A DNA stretch of 29,850 nucleotides from an uncultured Oscillospiraceae bacterium (GTDB lineage: Bacteria; Bacillota; Clostridia; Oscillospirales; Oscillospiraceae): contig CAJUFJ010000043.1 of assembly GCA_910585815.1 (NCBI GenBank), positions 1 through 29,850 of the forward strand, given 5' to 3'. The translations under genes and the position numbers were made by a program. This document shows, in pieces, positions 1 to 6,769 of the stretch (positions within the stretch are counted from its first letter, which is position 1; every line of letters begins with the position of its first letter). The notes under the pieces are model-generated. The model did not search any database and was not told the DNA's origin. It worked only from the letters and a program-made list of their open reading frames with translations.

Positions 1-495
1 GTTCGTGGCCCGCTGCTGTGCCATAGCAGCTTTGCGGCGCTGGCCCCGTTCGCTCCGTCCTCCCGGTGTCCGGCCTCCTTTCACGGGGGATCATCCCTGC
101 GTACCCGCCGCCCGGCTCCGCGCATACAGAATGTATCTGATTGCCTTATTCAGTTGTAGTCAAGCCCTTTCCCTGTTGAACGGAAAATACCTGCTTCTAC
201 TCTTTAATATCCGTGAAAATCGGACTTTGCTCATTATTCGCAGGAACGGACAAAACTTCCCAAAAGATTTTAGAAAATGACAATTTTCCCAAAATGCGTT
301 TCACCGTGAGACATATTTTTTAGCAATCGCCGTATTGGTTGCTGCTCCTGTTTCTTAGGTATTGATTTTGCCCTTTATATGTATCACGACGCCGAATAGC
401 CAAAACTGAAACAAAACCCAAAACAAGTCAAAATTTTCTATTTATTTGTCTGATACCGCAATTTTCGCATTAAAATAGTAACGTTGATACGAAGA
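1..495. other. Element edge with no recognised gene
   Basis: This stretch lies downstream of the HTH_16 gene, where related elements usually carry excision and integration genes. None can be recognised. The first 130 bases are GC-rich and the rest AT-rich. A short open frame can be drawn on each strand, but none has a credible ribosome site or a familiar protein sequence. A 25-bp palindrome lies at 293-317. A remnant of a gene running off the left edge is possible. Confidence 0.4.
293..317. repeat. 25-bp palindromic repeat, copy 1
   Basis: Variant of the dyad AATGCGTCTCAC-N-GTGAGACGCATT, here with TTTCAC in the left arm and GACATATT in the right. It is followed by a T-run, so it could also end transcripts on the plus strand. 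Confidence 0.8.
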
Positions 496-520
496 AATGC
501 GTCTCATGGTGAGACGCATT
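496..520. repeat. 25-bp palindromic repeat, copy 2
   Basis: Both arms match the consensus except for one central base. It lies six bases beyond the stop codon of the HTH_16 gene, where a terminator would be expected. Confidence 0.85.
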
Positions 521-526
521 TCTCGG

Positions 527-769
527 CTATGGCATAAAATCATCGGGCGGCTCTCTGAATTGAAAGCTGTCGATGGCTCTGAACAGCGCGATCTCCGCTT
601 GATAATGCAGGTCATCGTCCACATGGAAATGTGTACTTCCATATTCATCATCGTAGCGGCATAGACAGCAGCTTGTGATAAATCCCTCAAAATGTCGAAG
701 TACAAACTGGACAGCTTCAATGTCAAATCTCTTTGCCGCCTGGATGATATTAAAAGGTACTCGCTTCAT
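527..769 (-). CDS. Helix-turn-helix (HTH_16-like) mobile element protein
   Basis: This 80-residue protein resembles the small HTH_16 proteins next to the sigma factor in Tn916/Tn1549-type elements. Visible family features are an N-terminal IIQAAKRFDIEAVQFVLRHFEGFI segment given here in outline (residues 8-31), then a DDEYG block near residue 40 and a VDDDL segment near 50. Its ATG overlaps the sigma gene stop in an ATGA arrangement, so the two are probably translationally coupled. The family is presumed to bind DNA and help control transfer or excision genes; the exact role is not known. The excisionase and integrase expected downstream are not seen, so the element looks incomplete on this side. 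Confidence 0.75.
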   Translation of the reverse strand: MKRVPFNIIQAAKRFDIEAVQFVLRHFEGFITSCCLCRYDDEYGSTHFHVDDDLHYQAEIALFRAIDSFQFREPPDDFMP

Positions 770-1191
770 GGAGCGTTCTCTATCAATTCCCGTAGCCGTT
801 TAGTTGCGGCTCTGCTCCGCCGGGAAACAGCGGATACGCTTATATGTACCAGCGGGGCAATTTGAGCGTATTTCAAGTTTTTGAAATAATAGAGCAAAAT
901 GATTTCTCTGTCTTTTGGCATTAAGTAGGACAACGCATTGGACAGCTTTGGGTCATAAACGGGGATATTCATTCCTTGAACATGGAATATCTGACATGAT
1001 TCCTCCGGCTGTTCCGCTTCATCGCTCTCTGCTGTCAAACTGTAAAGTGCGGCATCTGTCAGCGCAGAAAGGGATTGCGCCATCTGTCCTCGTTTAGATT
1101 TTTTCTGGCGTTCTTTCTTTGTGGCGTTGCTGACTGCCTTTTTGCAGTAGACTTCAAACATGATCTCGTTGAATATCTCAAATCTTGACAT
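766..1191 (-). CDS. Sigma-70 family RNA polymerase sigma factor of a mobile element
   Basis: The 141-residue protein has a C-terminal sigma region 4-like helix-turn-helix at about residues 90-138, with PKDREIILLYYF followed by SVSAVSRRSRAATKRL. Its N-terminus (MSRFEIFNEIMFEVYCKKAV) is the typical opening of sigma-like proteins in Tn916/Tn1549-family elements. It probably directs polymerase to element promoters. AGAGG lies about 10 bases before the ATG. It overlaps the HTH_16 gene by four bases. A copy of the 25-bp palindrome lies about 70 bp upstream. The family call is firm; the promoter it recognises cannot be deduced here. Confidence 0.82.
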   Translation of the reverse strand: MSRFEIFNEIMFEVYCKKAVSNATKKERQKKSKRGQMAQSLSALTDAALYSLTAESDEAEQPEESCQIFHVQGMNIPVYDPKLSNALSYLMPKDREIILLYYFKNLKYAQIAPLVHISVSAVSRRSRAATKRLRELIENAP

Positions 1192-1258
1192 TGAAAATCT
1201 GCCTCTCTACTTTTCAATATCCGCATAACTGGATTTTGCCCAGCGGCACCCATTGAGA

Positions 1259-1283
1259 AATGCGTTCCACCGTGAGACGCATT
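1259..1283. repeat. 25-bp palindromic repeat, copy 3
   Basis: Same dyad with CGTTCCAC in the left arm and a consensus right arm, followed by TTTTTA. It sits between the cargo operon and the sigma gene. The neighbouring gap to 1412 also holds an imperfect inverted repeat near 1311-1341 (AGGAG...GGCAG / CTGCC...CTCCT) of unknown role. Confidence 0.8.
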
Positions 1284-1412
1284 TTTATCAAAAATTTACA
1301 CATTAAAGTAGGAGCGAGGCAGATACCCTGCCCCACTCCTGTGAACAGAACATTACTCGCAGCACTCACGCTATTAGTGTAATTTTTACATTATGCTAAG
1401 AAATGCAGAGCG

Positions 1413-2243
1413 TTATACCTCGCATTGACATTTGGGGCAGTACACACAACTCCTACCTCCAACGGTCATACGGCAGAGTATAGCTCCGCAGTTCGGGCAG
1501 GGTTCTCCACCACGCCCATAGACCTGGAGGAACGGCGTATTGCGGTAGTCCTGTCCCTTGCTTTCCAGATATTCCTCCGGGGTAAGAGCGTTCTTTTCGA
1601 TGAAGTAGGCCAGCCGTTCCGGGACAGCTGCGGCAAGACGTTCCCACACCGTTTTGGAAAGACTATTGGCAGGGCGGGCCGGATGGATTTTTGCGGCAAA
1701 TAGAATTTCATCGGAATAGATATTGCCGATGCCAGCAATCACGCTTTGGTCTAACAGACATTCCTTGACCGCTTTTTTCCTCTTTCCAAAATGCTGTTGC
1801 AGATAGCCGGCGGTCAGGCCAGTGTCAAAGGGTTCCAGCCCCAACTTGTCCATGCCGCTGTATGTATCACTTTCGCCCTTACGAAACAGCCAAAATCGCC
1901 CAAAACGGCGGGTATCGGAAAACCGCAGTTCATCGCCGCTGCTCAAATAAAAAACGATGTGAGTATGCTTTTCCGCCGGGTAGTCGGCGGGGGTGAGCAG
2001 GAGGCAACCAGTCATTCGCAGATGCAGTACAAAATAGTCGCCGCTGTTCAGCAGGACACTCAAAAATTTCCCCCTGCGGGTCATGGTGTCTATGGTCTGC
2101 CCCATGAGGGCTTGACAAAATCCCTCCGCTGTGGGGGGGCTGATTACTTCCGGGCGGTTCACTGTCACCGACATGATCGTCAAGCCTTTTATTTGCGGTC
2201 CCAGCACCAGCCTGATTGTTTCAACCTCCGGTAGTTCTGGCAT
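1413..2243 (-). CDS. mutM: Formamidopyrimidine-DNA glycosylase (Fpg/MutM)
   Basis: Bifunctional DNA glycosylase/AP lyase that removes oxidised purines such as 8-oxoguanine. The 276-residue protein is full length. The ATG at 2243 is chosen because it exposes Pro2 and Glu3 (MPELPEVE), the catalytic N-terminus, and has an AGGGCGG site just upstream; an in-frame start three codons earlier would block Pro2. Lys59 lies in RRGKF, the helix-two-turn-helix is around residues 155-180 (AGIGNIYSDEILF), and a C-terminal zinc finger has CPNC and CPKC with the family GGR motif. It overlaps the radical SAM gene by 23 bp and is the last gene of the MarR-led operon. Its place as cargo in a mobile element is unusual and suggests an extra copy of a housekeeping repair gene. 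Confidence 0.93.
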   Translation of the reverse strand: MPELPEVETIRLVLGPQIKGLTIMSVTVNRPEVISPPTAEGFCQALMGQTIDTMTRRGKFLSVLLNSGDYFVLHLRMTGCLLLTPADYPAEKHTHIVFYLSSGDELRFSDTRRFGRFWLFRKGESDTYSGMDKLGLEPFDTGLTAGYLQQHFGKRKKAVKECLLDQSVIAGIGNIYSDEILFAAKIHPARPANSLSKTVWERLAAAVPERLAYFIEKNALTPEEYLESKGQDYRNTPFLQVYGRGGEPCPNCGAILCRMTVGGRSCVYCPKCQCEV

Positions 2244-3135
2244 GGCGTTCACCGCCCTTTCTGGCAGACTTTTTGATCTCGCTGTGATAAAAGAAATTCA
2301 CAATGATGGGCGGAGCCTCAAAGGGGCGGCTCATGCTGTCATCATTGGTCACATAATCCAGGCCAATTTCGGCGGCCCAGGCTTTCAATTCTCCATCCAG
2401 CAGTTCCCAATAGCGGCGGTCGTTTTTCGTATAGATTTCCTGATACAACGGCAGCAGGTCGGGGTGCTTTCTTTGCATGTAGTCCATGATAACGGTTTTA
2501 TACCCGCCCCGGAGATTGAGATTTTCCAGCCAAATCAAATTGCACTGTTCCTTTGCTCTCTGGATGATGGCTTTCACATCTGTAATTCCAGGAAAAATCG
2601 GAGAGATAAAACAAGTCGTCCGCACACCCGCCTTGTGAAACGCCTCCATCGCCGCCAGTCTACGCTGGATGGAAACAGCCTTGTCCATATCTTCCCGGAA
2701 AGTTTCATCCAAAGTGTTGATTGACCAGGACACACGGGCATCTGGAAAACCCTTTATCAAATCCAGATCGCGCAAAATCAAATCGGACTTGGTAGCGATA
2801 CTGATTTTCGCGCCGCTCCCTTGCAGTTGGGTCAGCAAGGCCCTTGTCCGCCCATAGACTTCTTCTTGCGGATTGTACGGATCAGTCACAGAGCCGATGA
2901 ACAATTCCTTGCCAGCATACTTTTGGGGGTTCTTGATTTCCGGCCAGTATTTCACATCCAGAAAATCCCCCCAGGGTTCCGGGTGGTTGGTAAAGCGTTT
3001 CATGAAGCTGGCATAGCAGTATTGGCAGGCGTGGGGGCATCCCACATAGGGATTGACCGAATACTCGCACACCGGAAGATTGGACTTGAAGAGGACGCTT
3101 TTGACCTCAATTTTTTGAATGATTGGGGTGTCCAT
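2221..3135 (-). CDS. Radical SAM protein, SPL-like (COG1533) family
   Basis: The 304-residue protein carries CPHACQYC at residues 33-40, the C-X3-C-X2-C ligand set for a radical SAM [4Fe-4S] cluster, followed by Tyr. The surrounding VNPYVGC and SVTDPYNPQE segments are typical of the SPL-family radical SAM proteins related to spore photoproduct lyase. This larger family is mostly uncharacterised, so photoproduct repair should not be assumed. The ATG at 3135 is preferred over a GTG at 3144, because GGGAG is ten bases before the ATG but abuts the GTG. It lies between a nitroreductase gene and fpg, overlapping or nearly touching both. A role in DNA or nucleotide repair fits the Fpg neighbour but is inference. 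Confidence 0.85.
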   Translation of the reverse strand: MDTPIIQKIEVKSVLFKSNLPVCEYSVNPYVGCPHACQYCYASFMKRFTNHPEPWGDFLDVKYWPEIKNPQKYAGKELFIGSVTDPYNPQEEVYGRTRALLTQLQGSGAKISIATKSDLILRDLDLIKGFPDARVSWSINTLDETFREDMDKAVSIQRRLAAMEAFHKAGVRTTCFISPIFPGITDVKAIIQRAKEQCNLIWLENLNLRGGYKTVIMDYMQRKHPDLLPLYQEIYTKNDRRYWELLDGELKAWAAEIGLDYVTNDDSMSRPFEAPPIIVNFFYHSEIKKSARKGGERHARTTGG

Positions 3136-3137
3136 GC

Positions 3138-3749
3138 TTACCACGCTCCCAGGTGAATATGCTTGTCAGGTTTGGTGTCGTACTGCTCCAAAATCCGTTC
3201 GTCCTCTTTCGGGTAGCCAATGCCGATAAAACAAGGGGTCATCCAGCCAGCCGGAACACCCAACTTTTCCAGTACGATGTTATGTTCTTTATTGAGCGGA
3301 ATACGCAGAGAGTAGCCCAGGCCCTCGTTGATAACGGCCAGCATGATATTTTCGGCCACACACCATGCGGTAGTGAGCGGATTTAGCTTGCTGACCCATT
3401 CGGCGTTGAGCTTGGAACACTTGAACAGCGGGACGATCACATAGGGGCAATCCACCAGCATGGTATACTGCCGGGGCATGGCATAAGCGTACATCTCCTG
3501 CGCCAAATTCAGTTTCTTGCCCTCATATCTGCTCAAATCGAACCTGTCAGCGATAAACTTTGCGTAGCTGAAGGCGTTCTCTTTTTCTTCTTTTGTGTGG
3601 AGAACAATAAACTGCCAGTTGCGGTAGTGGTCCCAGGAGGGAGCTTTCATGCCAGCCTCGATAATGCGTTTGATTGTATCAAACTTAACCTCCCGGTCTG
3701 TCCACTCCCTGCTGGTCTTTCTTTTGTTGATAACCTCGTTAAACTCCAT
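3138..3749 (-). CDS. Nitroreductase family protein (first of two)
   Basis: A 203-residue FMN-dependent nitroreductase-fold protein. MEFNEVINKRKTSREW and EAGMKAPSWDHYRNWQF form the N-terminal FMN-binding region, and the GYPKEDE block near the C-terminus is usual for the family. The ATG at 3749 has GGGAG seven bases upstream; an in-frame start 15 codons earlier would overlap the previous gene and lacks a site. Members reduce nitro compounds, quinones or flavins with NAD(P)H; the substrate cannot be read from sequence. It is 13 bp downstream of a related nitroreductase, to which it is clearly similar but well diverged, suggesting an old duplication and possibly heterodimer formation. Confidence 0.88.
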   Translation of the reverse strand: MEFNEVINKRKTSREWTDREVKFDTIKRIIEAGMKAPSWDHYRNWQFIVLHTKEEKENAFSYAKFIADRFDLSRYEGKKLNLAQEMYAYAMPRQYTMLVDCPYVIVPLFKCSKLNAEWVSKLNPLTTAWCVAENIMLAVINEGLGYSLRIPLNKEHNIVLEKLGVPAGWMTPCFIGIGYPKEDERILEQYDTKPDKHIHLGAW

Positions 3750-3762
3750 GATTTTCTCCCTT

Positions 3763-4362
3763 TTACCACTTGTTCCAGTGGACTTTGTTTTCAACAGTGG
3801 CCTTGACCTGGGCGGGCGTTTCAGCGTCCGGGCTTGCGTATCCGAGAATGACCAGTGTGGGCAGATACCAGCCGTCTGGGATTTTCAAAAATGCTTTGAT
3901 TTGCTCCGGCTCTTTCTTGACGGGGATATGCACCACAGACCCCAGCCCTTCCGCAGTTGCGGCCAGGAGCATATTTTCCACCAGCGCCCACGTCGCGCCG
4001 TAATCCATCAAGCCGTAGCCGTTCTTATCCTCGCTCATGGGATACTTCTGTTTGAAAAACGGCAGAACGACACACGCACATTCCTCAATCATGCTGCGCT
4101 GACGGGGATAGGCGATTTTGAACATTTCCTGCTGCGGAGTCTTGGGTTCCGTGATGCGGCAGGGATAGGGGCGGACGATCTGAGCAAGGCCGTGAATGAT
4201 GGTCTTGTCCGTCAGCGCCACCAACTCCCACCGCCGCTGATGGTTGGAGGACGGGGCCTTCAGACCAGCATTTAGAATGCGCTCTAAAATATCCCTGGGG
4301 ATTTCCTTGTCCTCAAATTGGCGAATGCTGTGCCTGTTGTCAATTACTTGGTAAAATTCCAT
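3763..4362 (-). CDS. Nitroreductase family protein (second of two)
   Basis: A 199-residue FMN-dependent nitroreductase-fold protein with the classic RHSIRQFEDKEI opening, the AGLKAPSSNHQRRWEL FMN-binding segment, and a C-terminal PTLVILGYASPD strand. Two adjacent ATG codons (4365 and 4362) follow an AGGAG, and the stop of the MarR gene overlaps the first of them, so translation is coupled. It is the first structural gene after the regulator. In many bacteria MarR-nitroreductase pairs respond to quinones, nitroaromatics or other electrophiles; that role is inferred here. Confidence 0.88.
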   Translation of the reverse strand: MEFYQVIDNRHSIRQFEDKEIPRDILERILNAGLKAPSSNHQRRWELVALTDKTIIHGLAQIVRPYPCRITEPKTPQQEMFKIAYPRQRSMIEECACVVLPFFKQKYPMSEDKNGYGLMDYGATWALVENMLLAATAEGLGSVVHIPVKKEPEQIKAFLKIPDGWYLPTLVILGYASPDAETPAQVKATVENKVHWNKW

Positions 4363-4364
4363 CA

Positions 4365-4820
4365 TCAACACTCCTTGATTTCATTAAATTTTTTCAGCAT
4401 TTGATTGGAAAATAGAGTGGTTATCCGCACCAGTTCGGCAATATCCTCTCCACTCAATTCTGCCATAGCGTCTATTTCCGCATTGGCGGCAGGAGGGATG
4501 ATTTTCTTCGTGTACTCTACCCCGGCTTCGGTAAAGCGGACAATTTTATTGCGCCGGTCTGCTTCCGATTCGGTCAATGATAAATAGCCCAGCTTCCAGA
4601 ATTTCTTAACAATGGCGCTGACGGTCTGCTTGGTAGCTGATAGTCGCTCGCTGATTTCCGATTGCAGACATCCATTTTCAGAAAACCAAATGATGTCCAA
4701 CACAAACAGCTCTTTAGCGGTCAGGCCGTACTTTCGGGCATATAGCTCATAAGCGGCGAACTGCACATCTCGCAACAGGCAATATTGATTGACATATGCC
4801 CGCACTTCTTCCCATTCCAT
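4365..4820 (-). CDS. MarR family transcriptional regulator
   Basis: A 151-residue winged helix protein. LTAKELFVLDIIWF, the recognition region SEISERLSATKQTVSAIVKKF and the wing with ESEADRRNKIVRFTEAG are typical of MarR. The helices at both ends would form the dimer interface. An AGGAGG seven bases before the ATG gives a clear start. It leads an operon of five genes and most likely represses itself and the nitroreductases until a ligand or oxidant binds. Upstream are a consensus promoter (4941-4969) and a 14-bp dyad (4924-4937) just beyond the -10 box, placed well for autorepression. Confidence 0.92.
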   Translation of the reverse strand: MEWEEVRAYVNQYCLLRDVQFAAYELYARKYGLTAKELFVLDIIWFSENGCLQSEISERLSATKQTVSAIVKKFWKLGYLSLTESEADRRNKIVRFTEAGVEYTKKIIPPAANAEIDAMAELSGEDIAELVRITTLFSNQMLKKFNEIKEC

Positions 4821-4923
4821 GTTAATTCCTCCTCGCTTTATACTTGCAAAAGTTTTGGTAGAGATACATTTAGGGCCTATTGAGATTGGAATAAGTCATT
4901 TCTTATAATACAAATATTGGATG

Positions 4924-4937
4924 GTCTAATAATAGAC
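4924..4937. promoter_or_regulatory. Putative MarR operator
   Basis: GTCTAATAATAGAC is a 14-bp dyad with only the central pair before the axis mismatched. It starts four bases downstream of the -10 box of the MarR promoter and would overlap the transcription start, as expected for a repressor site. Confidence 0.5.
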
Positions 4938-4940
4938 TTT

Positions 4941-4969
4941 ATTATAGCGAGTACATTTCACATTGTCAA
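4941..4969 (-). promoter_or_regulatory. Consensus sigma-A promoter of the cargo operon
   Basis: Read on the minus strand: TTGACA (4969-4964), a 17-base spacer and TATAAT (4946-4941). Both boxes match the consensus exactly. The transcript would have an untranslated leader of roughly 110 bases before the MarR ATG. Confidence 0.85.
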
Positions 4970-4997
4970 GCTCTAATTAGGCAAAAACGGATTGAAA

Positions 4998-5022
4998 AAT
5001 GCGTCTCACGGTGAGACGCATT
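4998..5022. repeat. 25-bp palindromic repeat, copy 4 (perfect)
   Basis: The only copy in which both 12-base arms match exactly. It lies about 30 bp upstream of the -35 box of the MarR operon promoter. Confidence 0.9.
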
Positions 5023-5112
5023 AAAGGAGTGCCTGGGCGCATAAGCACCCGCCGCTCCTGTCTGGCGATGATCACCGCGCTTTCCAGGAAACGTTGGCGT
5101 GCCCATAGCAGG

Positions 5113-5283
5113 AAAACCGGCGCAAGCCGGTTTTGAGGGTATGCCCCCCTTGGTGACAAAACGCACCGGCGGCCTTTGGCTGTCAAGGCCCGCGCCGGAC
5201 GCTTGCGGACGGCGCGGCTTGTCTTGGCCTTGACGGACAAAGGGCGGTGGTGTAAAATCACCCCCACTGAGGGGGCATACCCC
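5113..5283. other. Large inverted repeat beside mobC, possible origin of transfer
   Basis: GGGTATGCCCCC at 5137-5148 is repeated in inverse as GGGGGCATACCC at 5271-5282, and the inner arms remain alignable for another 40-50 bases, including GTCAAGGCC on the left and GGCCTTGAC on the right. A separate perfect hairpin precedes it: AAAACCGGC, loop GCAA, GCCGGTTTT (5113-5134). Long inverted repeats next to a MobC gene are typical of relaxase recognition regions, so an oriT is the leading idea. No relaxase gene is present in the window to confirm it. Open frames drawn through this stretch look like products of the repeat rather than genes. Confidence 0.45.
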
Positions 5284-5304
5284 GCATTGTGCCGCCTTAT
5301 CTCG

Positions 5305-5613
5305 TTACAGCGTCTCTTTCACCAAACGCCACGCCTGTCGGATGAGTATAGCGGCTTCTGCAAGTTCTGTTTTGTTGATGCTTTTGGTGGCATTGGCCCA
5401 ATATGCAATCTGATTCACATTGTTGCCAATAGCCGATAACTCCCGCAACAGGGCTACATAGGTGTCAGGCGGCTTTAGCTGAATGTTTATGCCCATAATA
5501 CTGTGCCGGATCAGGGCGCTGGCATTGAGGCCCGACAGGGCGCATTGTTTCTGCAGGTGCCTATACTCTGTATCATTCAGCCATAGGCCGATAAAATGTT
5601 CACGTTTTCGCAT
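5305..5613 (-). CDS. mobC: Plasmid mobilization relaxosome protein MobC
   Basis: A 102-residue MobC-family protein. The N-terminal part (FIGLWLNDTEYRHLQKQCALSG with NASALIRHSI) resembles a ribbon-helix-helix DNA-binding domain, and GNNVNQIAYWANAT around residues 67-80 is the hallmark of the family. MobC proteins bind at oriT and help the relaxase open the DNA for nicking. AGGAG lies six bases before the ATG. A 25-bp palindrome is 17 bp upstream and the large inverted repeat starts about 20 bp downstream. The relaxase gene that normally follows mobC is missing; the gene next on that side is the MarR cargo operon, so this is probably an orphan left after deletion or cargo insertion. Confidence 0.85.
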   Translation of the reverse strand: MRKREHFIGLWLNDTEYRHLQKQCALSGLNASALIRHSIMGINIQLKPPDTYVALLRELSAIGNNVNQIAYWANATKSINKTELAEAAILIRQAWRLVKETL

Positions 5614-5630
5614 GGTAGTCTCCTTTTCAT

Positions 5631-5655
5631 AATGCGTTTCATGGTGAGACGTATT
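5631..5655. repeat. 25-bp palindromic repeat, copy 5
   Basis: Arms carry TTTCAT on the left and GACGTATT on the right, followed by a T-run. It lies between the truncated repA and mobC, 17 bp before the mobC start. A GGGGGC-TGT-GCCCCC hairpin follows at about 5677-5693. Confidence 0.8.
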
Positions 5656-5691
5656 TTTTGTGAGCTGGGGGTTTTAAGGGGGCTGTGCCCC

Positions 5692-6564
5692 CTAACAAGG
5701 GTCGTTTGTGTTTAACAAATGACATACTTGCTCGGACAGCACCGCCTTTCGGCGGCGCTGTCCGCTGTGGCGGGGCTGGGTAGTTGTTTCCTTTGTTCGT
5801 ACATAAAAATACGTTTCACGGTGAGACGCATTTCTCCAAAATCGTATTGAACTGTGAAAAGGCTGTATAGGACTGTTGTGGTGGGGACGTTGTAAGATGC
5901 TGACAGTAGACAGTTCCTGTTGTGAACGCTCGTACCTGATATTTTCTTTGCGTTCCTCTCTTAACTCGTATCCATCCATCTCCAGTCGTTCCGCGATGGG
6001 GGTAGGGGGATAGATTGATTGATTAGTATGGATAAAATCAGTTTGGTTTTTATCTATATAACTTGGGTTTGCTTTTGAAACCTCAAGAGGTCGATTTTCC
6101 CGACGGCTTGAAGTCGGATTTTCCGACCTCTGGACGTCGGAAAAATCAGCCGATGGAACGGGCGCGGGGTCTTGGCCGAGTACCTCCGTATTTTCCTGCA
6201 CAATAATCCGCTTGACAAAAATCCTGTCCGGCTTGCCCTGGCCCTGTTTGACGCGCTCAATCAGGCCGATTCCTTTGCTGGTGTCCAACTCCGCCAATAA
6301 CCGCATGGCCTTGTTTCGCCCGCAGCTAATGGCTTCGCAGACTTCTTTTACAGTGAAGTAAATATAAACCCGCCCGCTGTTGTCGTGCCAGCCATTTTTC
6401 GCGGACAGGCTCATGCGGTTCAGTAGCATACCATATAGTAGCTTGGCATCAGTGGACAGGGGCTTGAAATGAGGATGGGTGATAAGCTGGCGGGGGATGC
6501 GGAAGTGTGTAAACCGCATTTCTTCATCGCCGCAAAAATAGTCTGATAAGGTCACGCTCGGCAT
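5692..6564 (-). CDS. repA: Replication initiator protein A (RepA_N), C-terminally truncated
   Basis: Residues 1 to about 212 match the RepA proteins of Tn1549-like elements: FTHFRIPRQLI, LSTDAKLLYGMLLNRMSLSAKNGW, then GRVYIYFTVKEV and GIGLIERVKQGQGKPDRIFVKR. The ATG at 6564 has AGGAGG seven bases upstream. After ERKENIRYE (near 5925) the homology ends and the frame runs through non-coding features: a 25-bp palindrome at 5808-5832, read as NASHRETYF, and a strong hairpin at 5734-5763. The real C-terminal domain of roughly 90-100 residues is absent. The gene is therefore probably a non-functional fragment with a random tail, though the DNA-binding domain could still be made. Confidence 0.8.
   Translation of the reverse strand: MPSVTLSDYFCGDEEMRFTHFRIPRQLITHPHFKPLSTDAKLLYGMLLNRMSLSAKNGWHDNSGRVYIYFTVKEVCEAISCGRNKAMRLLAELDTSKGIGLIERVKQGQGKPDRIFVKRIIVQENTEVLGQDPAPVPSADFSDVQRSENPTSSRRENRPLEVSKANPSYIDKNQTDFIHTNQSIYPPTPIAERLEMDGYELREERKENIRYERSQQELSTVSILQRPHHNSPIQPFHSSIRFWRNASHRETYFYVRTKETTTQPRHSGQRRRKAVLSEQVCHLLNTNDPC
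5808..5832. repeat. 25-bp palindromic repeat, copy 6
   Basis: Left arm AATACGTTTCAC, right arm consensus. It lies inside the open tail of the truncated repA, which marks that tail as former intergenic sequence. Confidence 0.8.
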
Positions 6565-6588
6565 AGATTGCCCTCCTTTTTGAAAGTG

Positions 6589-6630
6589 AAAAACGCACGA
6601 TTGACTTTGATTGTCAAATCGTGCGTTTTT
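6589..6630. terminator. Strong bidirectional terminator at the element/chromosome edge
   Basis: AAAACGCACGATT...AATCGTGCGTTTT forms a long stem with A-runs before and T-runs after, so it can act in both directions. It would end the clpE-like transcript (minus strand) and protect repA from read-through. It may also mark the boundary of the mobile element. Confidence 0.75.
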
Positions 6631-6723
6631 CTGCTTGTTTCATTTTGTCACAAAGGTTTGCTTTTTCGGTAACTGCCTTATTATATGTTGTTTTTGGGCT
6701 TGTCCTTTATGCGTACTGACCTT

Positions 6724-6751
6724 AGGGGCGGCACGTCAACGTGCCGCCCCT
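6724..6751. repeat. REP-like single palindrome
   Basis: GGGGCGGCACGT-CA-ACGTGCCGCCCC is a perfect 12-bp stem. It shares the outer GGGGCGG/CCGCCCC of the paired REP-like elements elsewhere in the window and lies just past the clpE-like stop codon. Confidence 0.7.
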
Positions 6752-6769
6752 GTCATTATCTGTTTTGAC

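Noticed and set aside
5..280. 91-codon open frame at the left edge
   Set aside because: No ribosome site, no recognisable family, and an abrupt change of composition in the middle.
2221..3135. True spore photoproduct lyase
   Set aside because: Only the radical SAM core and family-level segments match; shorter SPL-like proteins are a different, uncharacterised group.
4977..5439. Two open frames through the large inverted repeat
   Set aside because: They read the palindrome and the inverted arms; each is explained by the repeat and by mobC on the other strand.
293..5832. The six palindromes as a CRISPR array
   Set aside because: Spacing ranges from under 200 to over 3700 bp with genes between, and no spacers or cas genes.
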